A DNA stretch of 64,000 nt from a bacterium (lineage in GTDB: Bacteria > Hinthialibacterota > Hinthialibacteria > OLB16), in NCBI GenBank assembly GCA_022072055.1, contig JAJVIK010000013.1, positions 124,001-188,000 of the forward strand, in the 5' to 3' direction. The number at the start of each line of letters is the position of its first letter. The stretch's first letter is position 1. Both the position numbers and the translations under genes were made by a program. Below, piece after piece: positions 27,462 to 35,582 of this stretch. The notes under the pieces were generated by a model, which saw nothing but the letters and a program-made list of their open reading frames with translations, was not told where the DNA came from and did no database searches.

Positions 27462-27962
27462 ATGCCGATTTATCTTTTCCGTCATGGGGAGGCCCACGCT
27501 GTCGGGGAGCGCGGGATTGAAAGCGATGCCGAGCGCCCCCTCACCCCCAAAGGCAAAGAGTTGACCCAAGCCGTCTGTCACGGTTTACGCGCTTTGGGGG
27601 TGGAGTGCGATGAGATCTGGCACAGCCCGCTGGTCCGGGCCAAGCAGACCGCCGAAATCGTTCGTCGGGAGTTCGGACTGCGCAAGATGGTGGAACAGGA
27701 TGGCCTTGCTTACCTGACTGAGGCCGAACACCTGTTCCTCTCACTGGCAGATATCCCCTCGGATAAGAATCTGTTCCTGGTTGGCCATCAGCCTCAACTG
27801 GGAGACTGGGTGGTTCGACTGGTGAGCAACGCGAGGGGGGGAAATGTGGCGCTGTCCAAGAGTGGGGTGGCGCGGATCGACCTCCTACGCTCCCCCGCCG
27901 GTCCTCCGAGGGGCGAATTGAAGTGGATGCTGAACGCCAAGATTCTGCGCCGTCTCGCGTGA
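27462..27962 (+). CDS. sixA: Phosphohistidine phosphatase SixA-like
   Basis: This 166-residue histidine phosphatase has the RHG nucleophile motif at its start (PIYLFRHGEAHAVGERG), the second Arg in SPLVRAKQTAEIV and a late His in FLVGHQPQLGDW, the compact SixA layout without inserted cap domain. SixA removes phosphate from histidine in phosphotransfer proteins, for example ArcB or the nitrogen PTS. ATG 27462 has an AGGAGG 12-13 bases upstream; the frame is open back to 27330 without homology. Its end overlaps the start of the flippase gene, so the two are probably coupled although functionally unlinked in other bacteria. Confidence 0.88.
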   Translation: MPIYLFRHGEAHAVGERGIESDAERPLTPKGKELTQAVCHGLRALGVECDEIWHSPLVRAKQTAEIVRREFGLRKMVEQDGLAYLTEAEHLFLSLADIPSDKNLFLVGHQPQLGDWVVRLVSNARGGNVALSKSGVARIDLLRSPAGPPRGELKWMLNAKILRRLA

Positions 27963-29515
27963 CCCACGAACCCGCTCCTCCCATTCCGCCAAGCGTCGGC
28001 GAAGCCCGCGGGCGGGCGCTCCCGCATGTCCTCTTCATGACCGCCGGGATGGCCTCGGCCCGGGTGTTCGGGGTGGTCTCGACTTTTCTGGTGGCCAACC
28101 TGCTCGGGCGAGAGGGCATGGGGGTCTGGGGAGTCCTCCGGTTGATCTATGTCTATGGCGGGATCTCCCATCTGGGGGTTTTGGAGGCCTATCGCAAGGA
28201 GGTTCCGCGGCTGCGCAGCGCGGGAGAAGACGTGGAGGCCGGTCGAGTCGAGTCGCTCGCTTTGGGGATGGCGCTGCTCAGCTCAACCCTGGTGACCCTC
28301 CTTTCCATCCTGGTCGTGGCCGCGGCGCGAGTCTTTCGGTCGCAGTCCTCCCTGGCGGTCCATTCGCTTTCGATCCTGGCCATGTTCCTCTCCGTGTTCG
28401 GCGGGATCCTGGGAACCCTTTTCTTCGACCGCTTCACCATCCGTCACTTCTTTGAACAAGCCTCGATTCTTCGGGGGCTGCGCGGCACGGTCTACCTGGT
28501 GTTTCTTCCGCTCGGAGCTTGGCTGGGCGGAGTCACCGGCGCGGCCCTCGGCTTCGCCGCCTCGGAATGGGCGGTGACCTTCGCGGCGGTTGTCCTCGCC
28601 CGGGGGAAATGCCCGCCGGTCCTCCCCCAAGTGGATGTCAAGCGACTCGCTCAACTCATCGCCATCGGGTTGCCGATCACCCTGGTCTGGACCGCATACC
28701 TCCTGGAGAGCACCTTCGACCGGATTGTGACCATGTCGCTTCTCGGGAGCGCCCAAACCGGGCTTTATTTCATGGGGGTCACTCTCGCCTCAGTGATTCA
28801 GATGCTTCCGGAGGCGCTCAGTCGGGTGTTCAATCCGCGACTCAACGAACGAATGGGGGCAAGCTCCGACCCGTCCGAGGTGGCGGCCCTGGTCTGGCGG
28901 CCCGCCAGGACGTTGGCGTGGATCCTGCCGCTCGCCACAGGAATGGTGGCGATTTGCCTTGACCCGCTTTACCGGACCCTGCTTCCCGACTTTGTTCCGG
29001 GGGTCGAAAGCGCGCGGATTCTGGTCCTCGGGGCGCTGATGCCCGCGCTGCTCTACCTGGGGATTGATTTCATGGTGGCGATCAACGAACAACGCAAGCT
29101 CCTGGTGGTCATCCCCGCGAGCATTGCCTTCAACCTGATCGGAAACTGGAGTGTGGTGAAGCTCGGCTTCGGGATCGAGGGGGTGGCCGCCATCACGGTC
29201 CTCACCAACGCGCTGGTCGCTCTGTACCTCTGGGCGCGCGCCGGGAGCTGCCTCGAGGACCAGGGACGTTGGCGGACACTGCTTCTGCTCGGAGCGGGTT
29301 GGGGAGCCAGCGCCGCCTTGGTGGCCGCCTACACCGCGTTAGCCGGGACGAGAGCGCCGGGGTGGGGTCCGGCGCTGATCGGGGGGGGCCTGTTTGCCCT
29401 TGTCTATGTCATGGCGCTTCTCAGCTTTCCGACTTCCCGCCATTGGGTGCGTGAAGACCTTGCCCAGATCTTGTCATTCGGCAGGGGTCTGGCTCGACCC
29501 GGCTCCAGCCGGTAG
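27923..29515 (+). CDS. Polysaccharide flippase, Wzx/MATE-like
   Basis: This 530-residue multi-pass membrane protein has about 12-14 hydrophobic segments. It opens with HVLFMTAGMASARVFGVVST and LVANLLGREGMGVWGVL, the N-terminal signature of oligosaccharide flippases that move undecaprenyl-linked glycans across the inner membrane. The start is ATG 27923, overlapping sixA by 40 bases; a GTG at 27959 would give a four-base overlap and is equally plausible. The gene is apart from glycosyltransferases, but a GT-like gene lies at the left window edge and an epimerase at 25 kb. Family clear, cargo unknown. Confidence 0.87.
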   Translation: MDAERQDSAPSRVTHEPAPPIPPSVGEARGRALPHVLFMTAGMASARVFGVVSTFLVANLLGREGMGVWGVLRLIYVYGGISHLGVLEAYRKEVPRLRSAGEDVEAGRVESLALGMALLSSTLVTLLSILVVAAARVFRSQSSLAVHSLSILAMFLSVFGGILGTLFFDRFTIRHFFEQASILRGLRGTVYLVFLPLGAWLGGVTGAALGFAASEWAVTFAAVVLARGKCPPVLPQVDVKRLAQLIAIGLPITLVWTAYLLESTFDRIVTMSLLGSAQTGLYFMGVTLASVIQMLPEALSRVFNPRLNERMGASSDPSEVAALVWRPARTLAWILPLATGMVAICLDPLYRTLLPDFVPGVESARILVLGALMPALLYLGIDFMVAINEQRKLLVVIPASIAFNLIGNWSVVKLGFGIEGVAAITVLTNALVALYLWARAGSCLEDQGRWRTLLLLGAGWGASAALVAAYTALAGTRAPGWGPALIGGGLFALVYVMALLSFPTSRHWVREDLAQILSFGRGLARPGSSR

Positions 29516-29525
29516 GCTCACTCCC

Positions 29526-29822
29526 ATGACCGAGCCGCGCTTTGAAAGGGACCGCTACCTGGTCCTCAAGAGGGAATACGCCGAGCGACTCCTCTCGCCC
29601 ACGACATTGGCGGAGCTGGAGGAGGCCATCCGGAAGCAGAATCACACGTACTTCGTGGTCAATCTGGATGAGGCCGAGGGGCGCACCGCCATGGAGACCT
29701 ATTTCGAAAAACGCTACCATGAGTCCCCGGATCGCTGCCCGGAATGCGGCAGCATTCTGGCCCACCGCGCGGGTTGCACGGAGTGTCCGAACCCGGCCTG
29801 CGGCTGGGCCGCCTGTCCCTAA
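29526..29822 (+). CDS. Small zinc-ribbon protein
   Basis: A 98-residue protein follows the flippase by ten bases. The N-terminal 65 residues are charged and helical. The C-terminus holds CPECGSILAHRAGCTECPN then PACGWAAC, at least four cysteines spaced as a zinc ribbon. The ribbon resembles the C-terminal tail of adenosylcobalamin-dependent ribonucleotide reductases, but nothing else of that enzyme is present, so this may be a free-standing ribbon or a relic. ATG 29526 is the natural start. Function unknown. Confidence 0.6.
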   Translation: MTEPRFERDRYLVLKREYAERLLSPTTLAELEEAIRKQNHTYFVVNLDEAEGRTAMETYFEKRYHESPDRCPECGSILAHRAGCTECPNPACGWAACP

Positions 29823-29955
29823 CAGCCCGTTGAAAATGTCCGTCTCATATATCTGTCATTCCGAGTGACTGCGAGGAATCTCAACGTTTTGTTGCGCTCC
29901 ATGGCGGGTTGAGATCCTTCACTTACGTTCAGGATGACATTTCCAACGGACTGCT
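29821..29955. repeat. Palindromic MITE/REP-like element (about 135 bp)
   Basis: Terminal arms AACAGCCCGTTGAAAATGTC (29821-29840) and the reverse complement of 29936-29955 match at 17 of 20 positions. Inner arms (CTGTCATTCCGAGTGACTG from 29853 against the reverse complement of the stretch ending in AGGATGACAT at 29940) also pair, so the whole element folds into one long imperfect hairpin. Such intergenic palindromes are dispersed in many environmental genomes and probably spread with a transposase supplied in trans. No ORF is inside. The element starts within the stop region of the zinc-ribbon gene. Confidence 0.7.
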
Positions 29956-30174
29956 AAACCCCCGTCCCGTCCATCCGCAATTGCGACACTGGCGTCCCAT
30001 CCGTTGGGTCAGTCCTGTCCCATCGATGCCCGATTCCGGGCACCCGCACCCTGGGGACTTGCGGGGAAATCGGTGGTTTGGACGGATTTCCGACAGCTCG
30101 GCGCGAGAATTCTAGACCATTTCTCCCTGATTCTTGAGATTTCTCTCCTTGGCATGGGGGCTGCTCTAACCCCC

Positions 30175-30265
30175 GCTGTCACCGTGAAAAAGCCGAATAT
30201 CACGGCCTCCGGGGACACCAAGGCGAAGGGAATCAAGCCGGAAAGCCCGCCATCCCGGAGACAGC
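30175..30265 (+). promoter_or_regulatory. Structured RNA leader candidate upstream of the prepilin
   Basis: Directly upstream of the prepilin ribosome-binding site, three nested stems form a three-way junction: closing stem GCTGT/ACAGC (30175-30179 with 30261-30265), hairpin CCGTGA/TCACGG (30182-30187 with 30200-30205) and stem CTCCGGG/CCCGGAG (30207-30213 with 30254-30260) carrying an inner GGC/GCC. It does not match the cyclic-di-GMP riboswitch consensus, so no ligand can be named. Confidence 0.35.
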
Positions 30266-30305
30266 CCGGAGGCGCAGCAAGAAAATGGAAGAGGAGGAAA
30301 CAAAC

Positions 30306-30785
30306 ATGATGAACCTCAAAGACAGAAATCGTGGTTTTACCCTGGTGGAGATTATGATCGTTCTGGCGATCATCGGTCTGATCGTGTCGATCGCGGTCCC
30401 GGCGTTCCTGAAGAACCGCCGTGACGCGCAAGGGAGCGCCTGCAACGGCCAGCTCGATTCGATCTTCTCCGCCAAGGAGCAGGTTGCCTTCAAGAAGAAT
30501 GTCCGCCCCGGCGGGCCGGTGATTGCGTTTGACGCCGATCAGATCAACAGCTATCTGCGCGGCACGAATGTCGGCGATCCGTGCCCCGGCGGCGGAACCT
30601 ACACGGTGGGTGACATCAATGACGCCAACGGCCAGGTGATCATCCCGACTTGCAGCATGTCCGCCGATGACGCGGGTGGCGGGGTGACCTTCGAGCAGGA
30701 AGGCCTCCACATTCACCGTCGCTCCTACGATCAAGACGCCAACGGCGATTACCAGAGGAACACCAACTACACCTTCGCGAGCTAA
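30306..30785 (+). CDS. Type IV prepilin / GspG-like major pseudopilin
   Basis: A 159-residue protein with the class III prepilin leader: a short basic stretch, then cleavage G before F in RNRGFTLVEIMIVLAIIGL, with Glu at mature position 5. The hydrophobic helix is followed by a small globular domain with two cysteines (CNGQL and CPGGGTY) and an Asp-rich C-terminal loop (DQDANGDYQ) that could bind calcium as in GspG. The start is ATG 30306 with AGGAGG at about 30293. It is monocistronic with its own leader and a strong terminator, which fits a highly expressed major subunit. It may be the missing GspG of the secretion operon or a pilus subunit. Confidence 0.85.
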   Translation: MMNLKDRNRGFTLVEIMIVLAIIGLIVSIAVPAFLKNRRDAQGSACNGQLDSIFSAKEQVAFKKNVRPGGPVIAFDADQINSYLRGTNVGDPCPGGGTYTVGDINDANGQVIIPTCSMSADDAGGGVTFEQEGLHIHRRSYDQDANGDYQRNTNYTFAS

Positions 30786-30810
30786 TCCTCCCGGAACGAT
30801 TGGCTGCTTG

Positions 30811-30850
30811 GAGGGCGGCATCTTCGGATGCCGCCCTCTCTGATTTTTTG
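30811..30850 (+). terminator. Strong intrinsic terminator of the prepilin gene
   Basis: A perfect 12-base stem GAGGGCGGCATC/GATGCCGCCCTC capped by a TTCG tetraloop is followed by TCTGATTTTTTG. It lies 25 bases past the prepilin stop. Confidence 0.92.
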
Positions 30851-30884
30851 CGGGGCATTCGACCACTTCAGCCTGGCCTATTCA

Positions 30885-30930
30885 CACTGAGCCTGTCGGA
30901 GGGTCCGTCTGTACTTCGACAAGCTCGCCA
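30885..30930. repeat. REP-like palindromic fragment
   Basis: CACTGAGCCTGTCGGAGG and GTACTTCGACAAGCTCG, 10-15 bases apart, are imperfect inverted repeats (TGAGCCTGTCGGAG against CGAGCTTGTCGAAG). The 'cttcgacaagctc' type palindrome is common between genes in many environmental genomes. It sits between the prepilin terminator and the end of the next minus-strand gene. Confidence 0.45.
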
Positions 30931-30975
30931 CAAAAGCAAAAGGTGGAGCGATCGGATGAAAATCGGATCAGAGGA

Positions 30976-33477
30976 TCACCGTACCGGCTCGATATCCTCC
31001 ATCCAGAAAAAAGGATAGAAGTAAGGGCTTCGTCCGAAGGGTGGACCGGAGTAGCTCGGGGAAGCGCGCGAGCTGCCGAAAGTGTAGACCCCTCCGAACT
31101 TATCAAGTGTATAAATCCCATCCCCTGTTCGACAGAACTCAATGTCCACGAAGATGGAATTCACGTCCGCGGAGGATTCGGCCTCGTTCGGAACTGTTTC
31201 GGGATCATCAAAGCCAACGGTCACATAGGGCATGCCGACCGTGGTGAGCGGGATGTGGCTGTCCACGGCGGTTTCGTTGCGGAGGAACCGGACATAGGAC
31301 TCTTGCCGCGCGGGAACAGGATGGATCCCGCCCCAACCATCCAAGACCACGAGCGAGGTGGGAGGGTTCCCGATGGGATGGACCTCGATATCGCGCGCGA
31401 TGTCGAGCCCAGGGAAGAAGGGAAAGGGAAGATTCGGATCGAGCAACTGTTCGCTAGACGCACCGATGCCACGACCACCGTGGCTGTCGCGTATCGAGTT
31501 CCCTTCTCCATCAAAGACATAAGTTCCGCCCTGTGAGTCCATGAGGATGAATCCATGTGGCATGGCGTTGTTCCCGCTCTCGATCACCACCAAACCCACC
31601 GCGCGAATGGTGGCGCCATCATTGGGATCGGTGAACCTGGAACCCCGCATCGGACCGAAGGGAATCGGGAGCATATCGCAAAGATCATCGGCGTCATTTC
31701 CGAGTTGCGGGTCACCCGGATCAGCATTGCCGCCACGGAAGATTCCACCGCCCTCGGTAAGGACCCAGAAGGAGAGTGAGTCGGCGCTCATCACCAGGTC
31801 CACGGCAGGGCCGCAGGGGGTGTTACCCGCTGGGAAGGCGAAAGATTGAGGCGGTGAAGAAGGCGGATCGGCAATGAATCGGACCACGCCAAAGTGATCC
31901 AGGATGGCGAGGTCCGGATTCCCTCCCGAGCTGCTTGCCAGTTCCATGTCGCCAAACAACTTCCGCCCAGGTGTGATAGCGGAACCTGAAATGTCAGGCG
32001 GATGGCCAACCGGGATGTGCTCCCCGAAGGAGGTCAGGAGGTAATAGCCGATGTCATCGCACGGGGCGAGGGTTTCGGTCGGGGAGGGGGTTGGGGTCGG
32101 AGTTCTGGTGTTGCGGAGGGTTCTTGTCGGAGTTTCAGAGAGGGTAGCAGTGTGTGTGGTGCTCGACCTTGGAGTCGGCGTTCTGGAGACGCAGGGAGCC
32201 GGTCCTTCGGGGAGAATTTGTATGGCTGCCTCGACCTCCCTGAGGAGAGGCGAAATATGATCTCCCAAACCAAACAGATAAGCCTCGCTATTAATGACCA
32301 CCCCCAATGAGTGATCCTCCTCAGAGCCTTGAAATGAAACGTCTATGCTCCGTCCTTCCGAACCAGGGTCAACAAGAGTCACATCGAAGGTGAAGAGACA
32401 GAGATTTCCAGAAGCGTCGATTCGGACGGGGGGCGGATTGGCATTCTCCCACTTAATCAAGTTTCCGGAAACGGCCCCCCTTAAGTTGGCGGGATTCTCT
32501 CCTCGTATTCCACAGGCATCCAGAGAAGGTCGCATGTTTCGTTCATCCGGAACGAGAACCGGCAAATGTGGATGGCTTAGATCCCTAAAACGGATGGCTG
32601 TAAAGTTGGAGCTGATCGCCAATCCAGGCGCAGCGTTCAAGACGACCTCTCCGAGGATTTGCGGTTCGCACGGCTCAGTAGTCAGCTCGGACTGAATTCC
32701 AGGTGAGAATCGGTCGAGGTCGATGAGGACAGTGGGGGGTTCGGGTGTATGAGTTCGCGTCGCGGTTGGGGTGGTCGGCGTCGGTGTAGGCGAAACAAGG
32801 GGAGTAAGCGTGCGCGTAGCACTAAGACTTGGAGTCGGCGTTCTTGTCTCAGAAGGAACGGGCCCTTCACGGAGAATTCGCAAGGTGCCCTCCACCTCCC
32901 CAAGGAGGGGCGAAACAAAATCTCCCAAACCAAACAGATGAGCCGCGCTATTGATGACCACCCCCAATGTGTCATCCTCCTCGGAGCCTTGAAAGGAAAC
33001 TTCAATATTTCGTCCTTCCGAACCAGGGTCAACAAGAGTCACATCGAATGTGAAAAGACAGACAACCCCTGGAGGTTGGACAGTGACCGCTCCTTCAGAA
33101 CGCACGATATTGCGCCACCTGATCCCGTTTGCCGAGAACATTTCCTCAAAGTTGGCTTCTGTGGTGGGAATTCCACAAGCGTCCATGTCCGTGTTAGGCG
33201 CATCCGGAACAAGAACTGGATTTCCGGCTTGGTTCATATCCCGAAAGCGTAGGAGCGTTGAATTGGTTGCTACCATATTCCCGGGCAAGGCTTCCAAGAC
33301 AACCGCTCCGAAAACTCGCAGCTCACTTCGCTCCGTTACCAGCTCGGACTGAATTCCAGGTGAGAACCGGTCAAGGTCAATCAAAACGGTCGCGCATCCC
33401 CCATTGTCCACAGTAAGAACTAAGGAAACACTTATTAGGAAAAACGGATGGATGGTGCAACGTTCCGCGTGGCGCAT
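30976..33477 (-). CDS. Secreted protein: two cohesin-like domains, TPS linkers, C-terminal beta-propeller
   Basis: This 833-residue exported protein starts at ATG 33477 (AGGAGG upstream; the frame is open to a TTG at 33504). After a signal peptide (about 1-28) come two tandem domains of about 190 residues, both opening VLIDLDRFSPGIQSEL and ending with CLFTFDVTLVDPGSEGR. They are separated and followed by Thr/Pro linkers. The domain shape, a beta sandwich beginning with 'PGIQ', suggests cohesin-like or carbohydrate-binding modules. The last 330 residues show six variants of a strand pair with the pattern [LV]LD-x2-GG-[VI] (VLDGWGGIHPV, TLDKFGGVYTF), likely a six-bladed propeller. No catalytic residues are evident. 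A surface binding or scaffold role is inferred. Confidence 0.75.
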   Translation of the reverse strand: MRHAERCTIHPFFLISVSLVLTVDNGGCATVLIDLDRFSPGIQSELVTERSELRVFGAVVLEALPGNMVATNSTLLRFRDMNQAGNPVLVPDAPNTDMDACGIPTTEANFEEMFSANGIRWRNIVRSEGAVTVQPPGVVCLFTFDVTLVDPGSEGRNIEVSFQGSEEDDTLGVVINSAAHLFGLGDFVSPLLGEVEGTLRILREGPVPSETRTPTPSLSATRTLTPLVSPTPTPTTPTATRTHTPEPPTVLIDLDRFSPGIQSELTTEPCEPQILGEVVLNAAPGLAISSNFTAIRFRDLSHPHLPVLVPDERNMRPSLDACGIRGENPANLRGAVSGNLIKWENANPPPVRIDASGNLCLFTFDVTLVDPGSEGRSIDVSFQGSEEDHSLGVVINSEAYLFGLGDHISPLLREVEAAIQILPEGPAPCVSRTPTPRSSTTHTATLSETPTRTLRNTRTPTPTPSPTETLAPCDDIGYYLLTSFGEHIPVGHPPDISGSAITPGRKLFGDMELASSSGGNPDLAILDHFGVVRFIADPPSSPPQSFAFPAGNTPCGPAVDLVMSADSLSFWVLTEGGGIFRGGNADPGDPQLGNDADDLCDMLPIPFGPMRGSRFTDPNDGATIRAVGLVVIESGNNAMPHGFILMDSQGGTYVFDGEGNSIRDSHGGRGIGASSEQLLDPNLPFPFFPGLDIARDIEVHPIGNPPTSLVVLDGWGGIHPVPARQESYVRFLRNETAVDSHIPLTTVGMPYVTVGFDDPETVPNEAESSADVNSIFVDIEFCRTGDGIYTLDKFGGVYTFGSSRASPSYSGPPFGRSPYFYPFFWMEDIEPVR
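32202..33393. repeat. Intragenic tandem duplication (two units, about 660 bp apart)
   Basis: The two cohesin-like domains are also repeated at DNA level. Near-identical blocks occur at both ends of each unit (around 33340-33390 and 32685-32735; around 32870-33030 and 32210-32370), separated by about 659 bases. This indicates a recent duplication or ongoing gene conversion. Confidence 0.75.
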
Positions 33478-33818
33478 CGCTGCCTCCTGAAACCCAATCG
33501 ACAACTGACCAAAATCCTGGGCGGATGGACCACAAATTAAGGAAGTTCGGTCACATTGTTAGGATTGCGACCTTAGGGGAAGATTCTACAGGCTTGGGGG
33601 TTCTAAATCAAGTAGAAGATTGCCGGAATTGGATTGGATCTGCAGCCCGAAACTCGGTGCTGAGATATTCCGGGAGACAATGGGGCCTTTCGAGGCACGT
33701 GATAATACCCACAAGACCCACTCTCAACGCGCCGCGAACATCTCCCTCACTGTCCCCGCCAGCTCCGACGGCGAAACAGTCACCTGTCCCACCTTGCCAG
33801 ATTTACTAGGTCCCCCCG
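33478..33818. other. Intergenic region, no supported gene
   Basis: This 341-base stretch between the propeller gene's start and the GH28 gene's end is less GC-rich than its surroundings around 33520-33640. A minus-strand frame ending at 33724 could be a decayed remnant, but it has no start or homology. No convincing promoter for the propeller gene was identified. Confidence 0.4.
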
Positions 33819-35408
33819 TCACTCTCCCTCCACCCAAACCGCAGTCTCCCCCACCTCCGCCGCGCGCTCCAAGACCCTGCTCGCCCGGCTGAGGTCGTTC
33901 CCCGAAAGCCGGATCCCCTCGGACCCCGGTCCACGAACGAGCAGGAAAGGGTCCGCGCCCGAGGCCGCCACACACCCTCGAACAAATCCCCCTCGGACCC
34001 CATCAAAACGGATGATAGAAGCGGCGCCCCCGGCGAAGGGCGCGCACAGGTTGTCGATATTCAGACCCTCCACATCCTCGAAAACCGTGGCGTGGCGCAG
34101 GTCGGTCTCCGTGCAAACCACCTGGATGTTGCGGAGGGTGAGGTTGGCGGCGTGACGGCAGAAGAGGCCATCCGCGGGGAGCTGCTTGAACATGTTGGGG
34201 TTGGGGTAGGCGGCGACCCTTTCAGGCGGGTCGATCTCCGCCGCGCCGCGTCCCGCTCCGCCCCGATAGGTCACGCGAATATCCGACAAGCTGATGTTCT
34301 CCACCGGGTGCCCCGGAATCCCCGCCAAGGTGCAGGCGTACGTGGCATCCCGCGCCACCACATTGCTGATCAGCACATTCCTCAGCGTTCCGGGGGTGGG
34401 GGTCTCCATGTCCCGTCCCCGATTGCCGAGCCGGATGAAGATCGGCATGTCCGCCTCCAGCATGGAAAAATTGCTGACCGCTACCCCATCGATGTGAGAG
34501 CCATCCACGGACTCAATCGCGATTCCGCTCATCGGGGGGCGATATCCCGGGATGGGAAAGACCACACAGTTGCTGACCGTGATGTACTTGAAGTCGCCGC
34601 GCGATTCGGTCCCCAGCTTGAAGGCGTTGCAGGCGGTGCCGAGCTGGCAGTTGGTGACGGTCAGATACTCGGTCGAGCGGACCTCGCCGAGCGAAAAGCT
34701 CGCCTTGGGCACAATCGCGTCATCCCAGGTCTCGATGTGGCAGTTGGAGATGCGCACATGGCGGCAACAGTCGGGGTCGATCCCATCGCAGTAGCCGTTG
34801 AGCAGGGAGACCCCATCAATGTTCACATAATCGGTCCCCAACATGCTGATGCAGTAATTGGGAGCGTTCCGGATGGTGATGTCGCGGATGGTCACATGGC
34901 GGCAGCGCTTGAGGGCAATCGGCTTGGGGCCGCCGCGCTTCTCACGGTTCGAGTCGATCTCCCCCCTCCCGATGATCCCAATGTCCTCCACCTCCTCTCC
35001 CCAGATCAGGGCGTGGTGGAAATAGGTCGTCTCGTTGTCGGAATCGTTCTCGAACTCGAGTTTTTCGTACGGGTCATAGTCCGTCTCCTCCTTGCTCCCG
35101 AGAAGAACCGCCCCGGCATCCAAGTGCAGGGTGACATGGCTCTTTAGGTGAAGGCTTCCGGAGAGATATCGTCCGGGCGGAAAGAGCACCGTCCCACCGC
35201 CGGACTGGGCGCACGCATCCATGGTGGCCTGGATCGCGGCGGTGTCCTTTGCCTGGCCATCCCCAACCGCGCCGTGGGCGCGAACCGAATAGGCCGCGGC
35301 CGGAGCGGAGTCCGCCGCGCGCGCTAGACCGGACGCGAGCGGGAGACCGGTAAGGGCGATCAATATGAGGAGGGCTGGGCTAGAAACGGTGGTTGGATTG
35401 GGACGCAT
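33819..35408 (-). CDS. Glycoside hydrolase family 28-type polygalacturonase
   Basis: The 529-residue exported right-handed beta-helix protein has a signal peptide about 1-32 after ATG 35408 (AGGAAAGG upstream). VRAHGAVGDGQAKDTAAIQ and FPPGRYLSGSLHLKSHVTL are the classic opening of GH28 or pectate-lyase-superfamily proteins. GYCDGIDPDCCRHVRISNC and WDDAIVPKAS fit the catalytic Asp clusters (normally NTDG, DD, GHG), but the third motif G-H-G is not obvious. GH28 enzymes hydrolyse pectic galacturonan. Downstream of a Gfo/Idh gene on the same strand, separated by a palindromic repeat. The altered motifs mean the substrate may not be plain homogalacturonan. Confidence 0.82.
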   Translation of the reverse strand: MRPNPTTVSSPALLILIALTGLPLASGLARAADSAPAAAYSVRAHGAVGDGQAKDTAAIQATMDACAQSGGGTVLFPPGRYLSGSLHLKSHVTLHLDAGAVLLGSKEETDYDPYEKLEFENDSDNETTYFHHALIWGEEVEDIGIIGRGEIDSNREKRGGPKPIALKRCRHVTIRDITIRNAPNYCISMLGTDYVNIDGVSLLNGYCDGIDPDCCRHVRISNCHIETWDDAIVPKASFSLGEVRSTEYLTVTNCQLGTACNAFKLGTESRGDFKYITVSNCVVFPIPGYRPPMSGIAIESVDGSHIDGVAVSNFSMLEADMPIFIRLGNRGRDMETPTPGTLRNVLISNVVARDATYACTLAGIPGHPVENISLSDIRVTYRGGAGRGAAEIDPPERVAAYPNPNMFKQLPADGLFCRHAANLTLRNIQVVCTETDLRHATVFEDVEGLNIDNLCAPFAGGAASIIRFDGVRGGFVRGCVAASGADPFLLVRGPGSEGIRLSGNDLSRASRVLERAAEVGETAVWVEGE

Positions 35409-35468
35409 GCCTTTCCTCCGGGGTCGAGCATTGAGGCGGTATCCGATGTTCCTCTTCGGAACGACCGA

Positions 35469-35531
35469 CCGTACCGCGCGCGTAAGCAAGCGGGTCGTGC
35501 ACCCACCCGCTCCCTCACGGTCGCGGTACGG
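35469..35531. repeat. Palindromic intergenic element
   Basis: The left arm from CCGTACCGCGCGCGTAAGC (35469) and the reverse complement of the right arm ending ACGGTCGCGGTACGG (to 35531) match over about 27 bases with a few changes, separated by roughly nine bases. It lies upstream of the GH28 gene. The arm sequences have the look of dispersed palindromes common in planctomycete-like genomes. Confidence 0.6.
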
Positions 35532-35582
35532 ATGTCGCGCCTCGGATATCCCGACGCGGGTCGTATCCGGGGCCACCCGCTT

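Noticed and set aside
30175-30265. Cyclic-di-GMP-I riboswitch upstream of the prepilin
   Set aside because: The conserved GGGACGCAAAGCC-type core and the second-helix receptor are not present; only the general three-stem shape is similar.
33724-33975. Small minus-strand frame overlapping the 3' end of GH28
   Set aside because: Gly-rich, mostly antiframe to GH28, no start site or homology; perhaps a decayed remnant.
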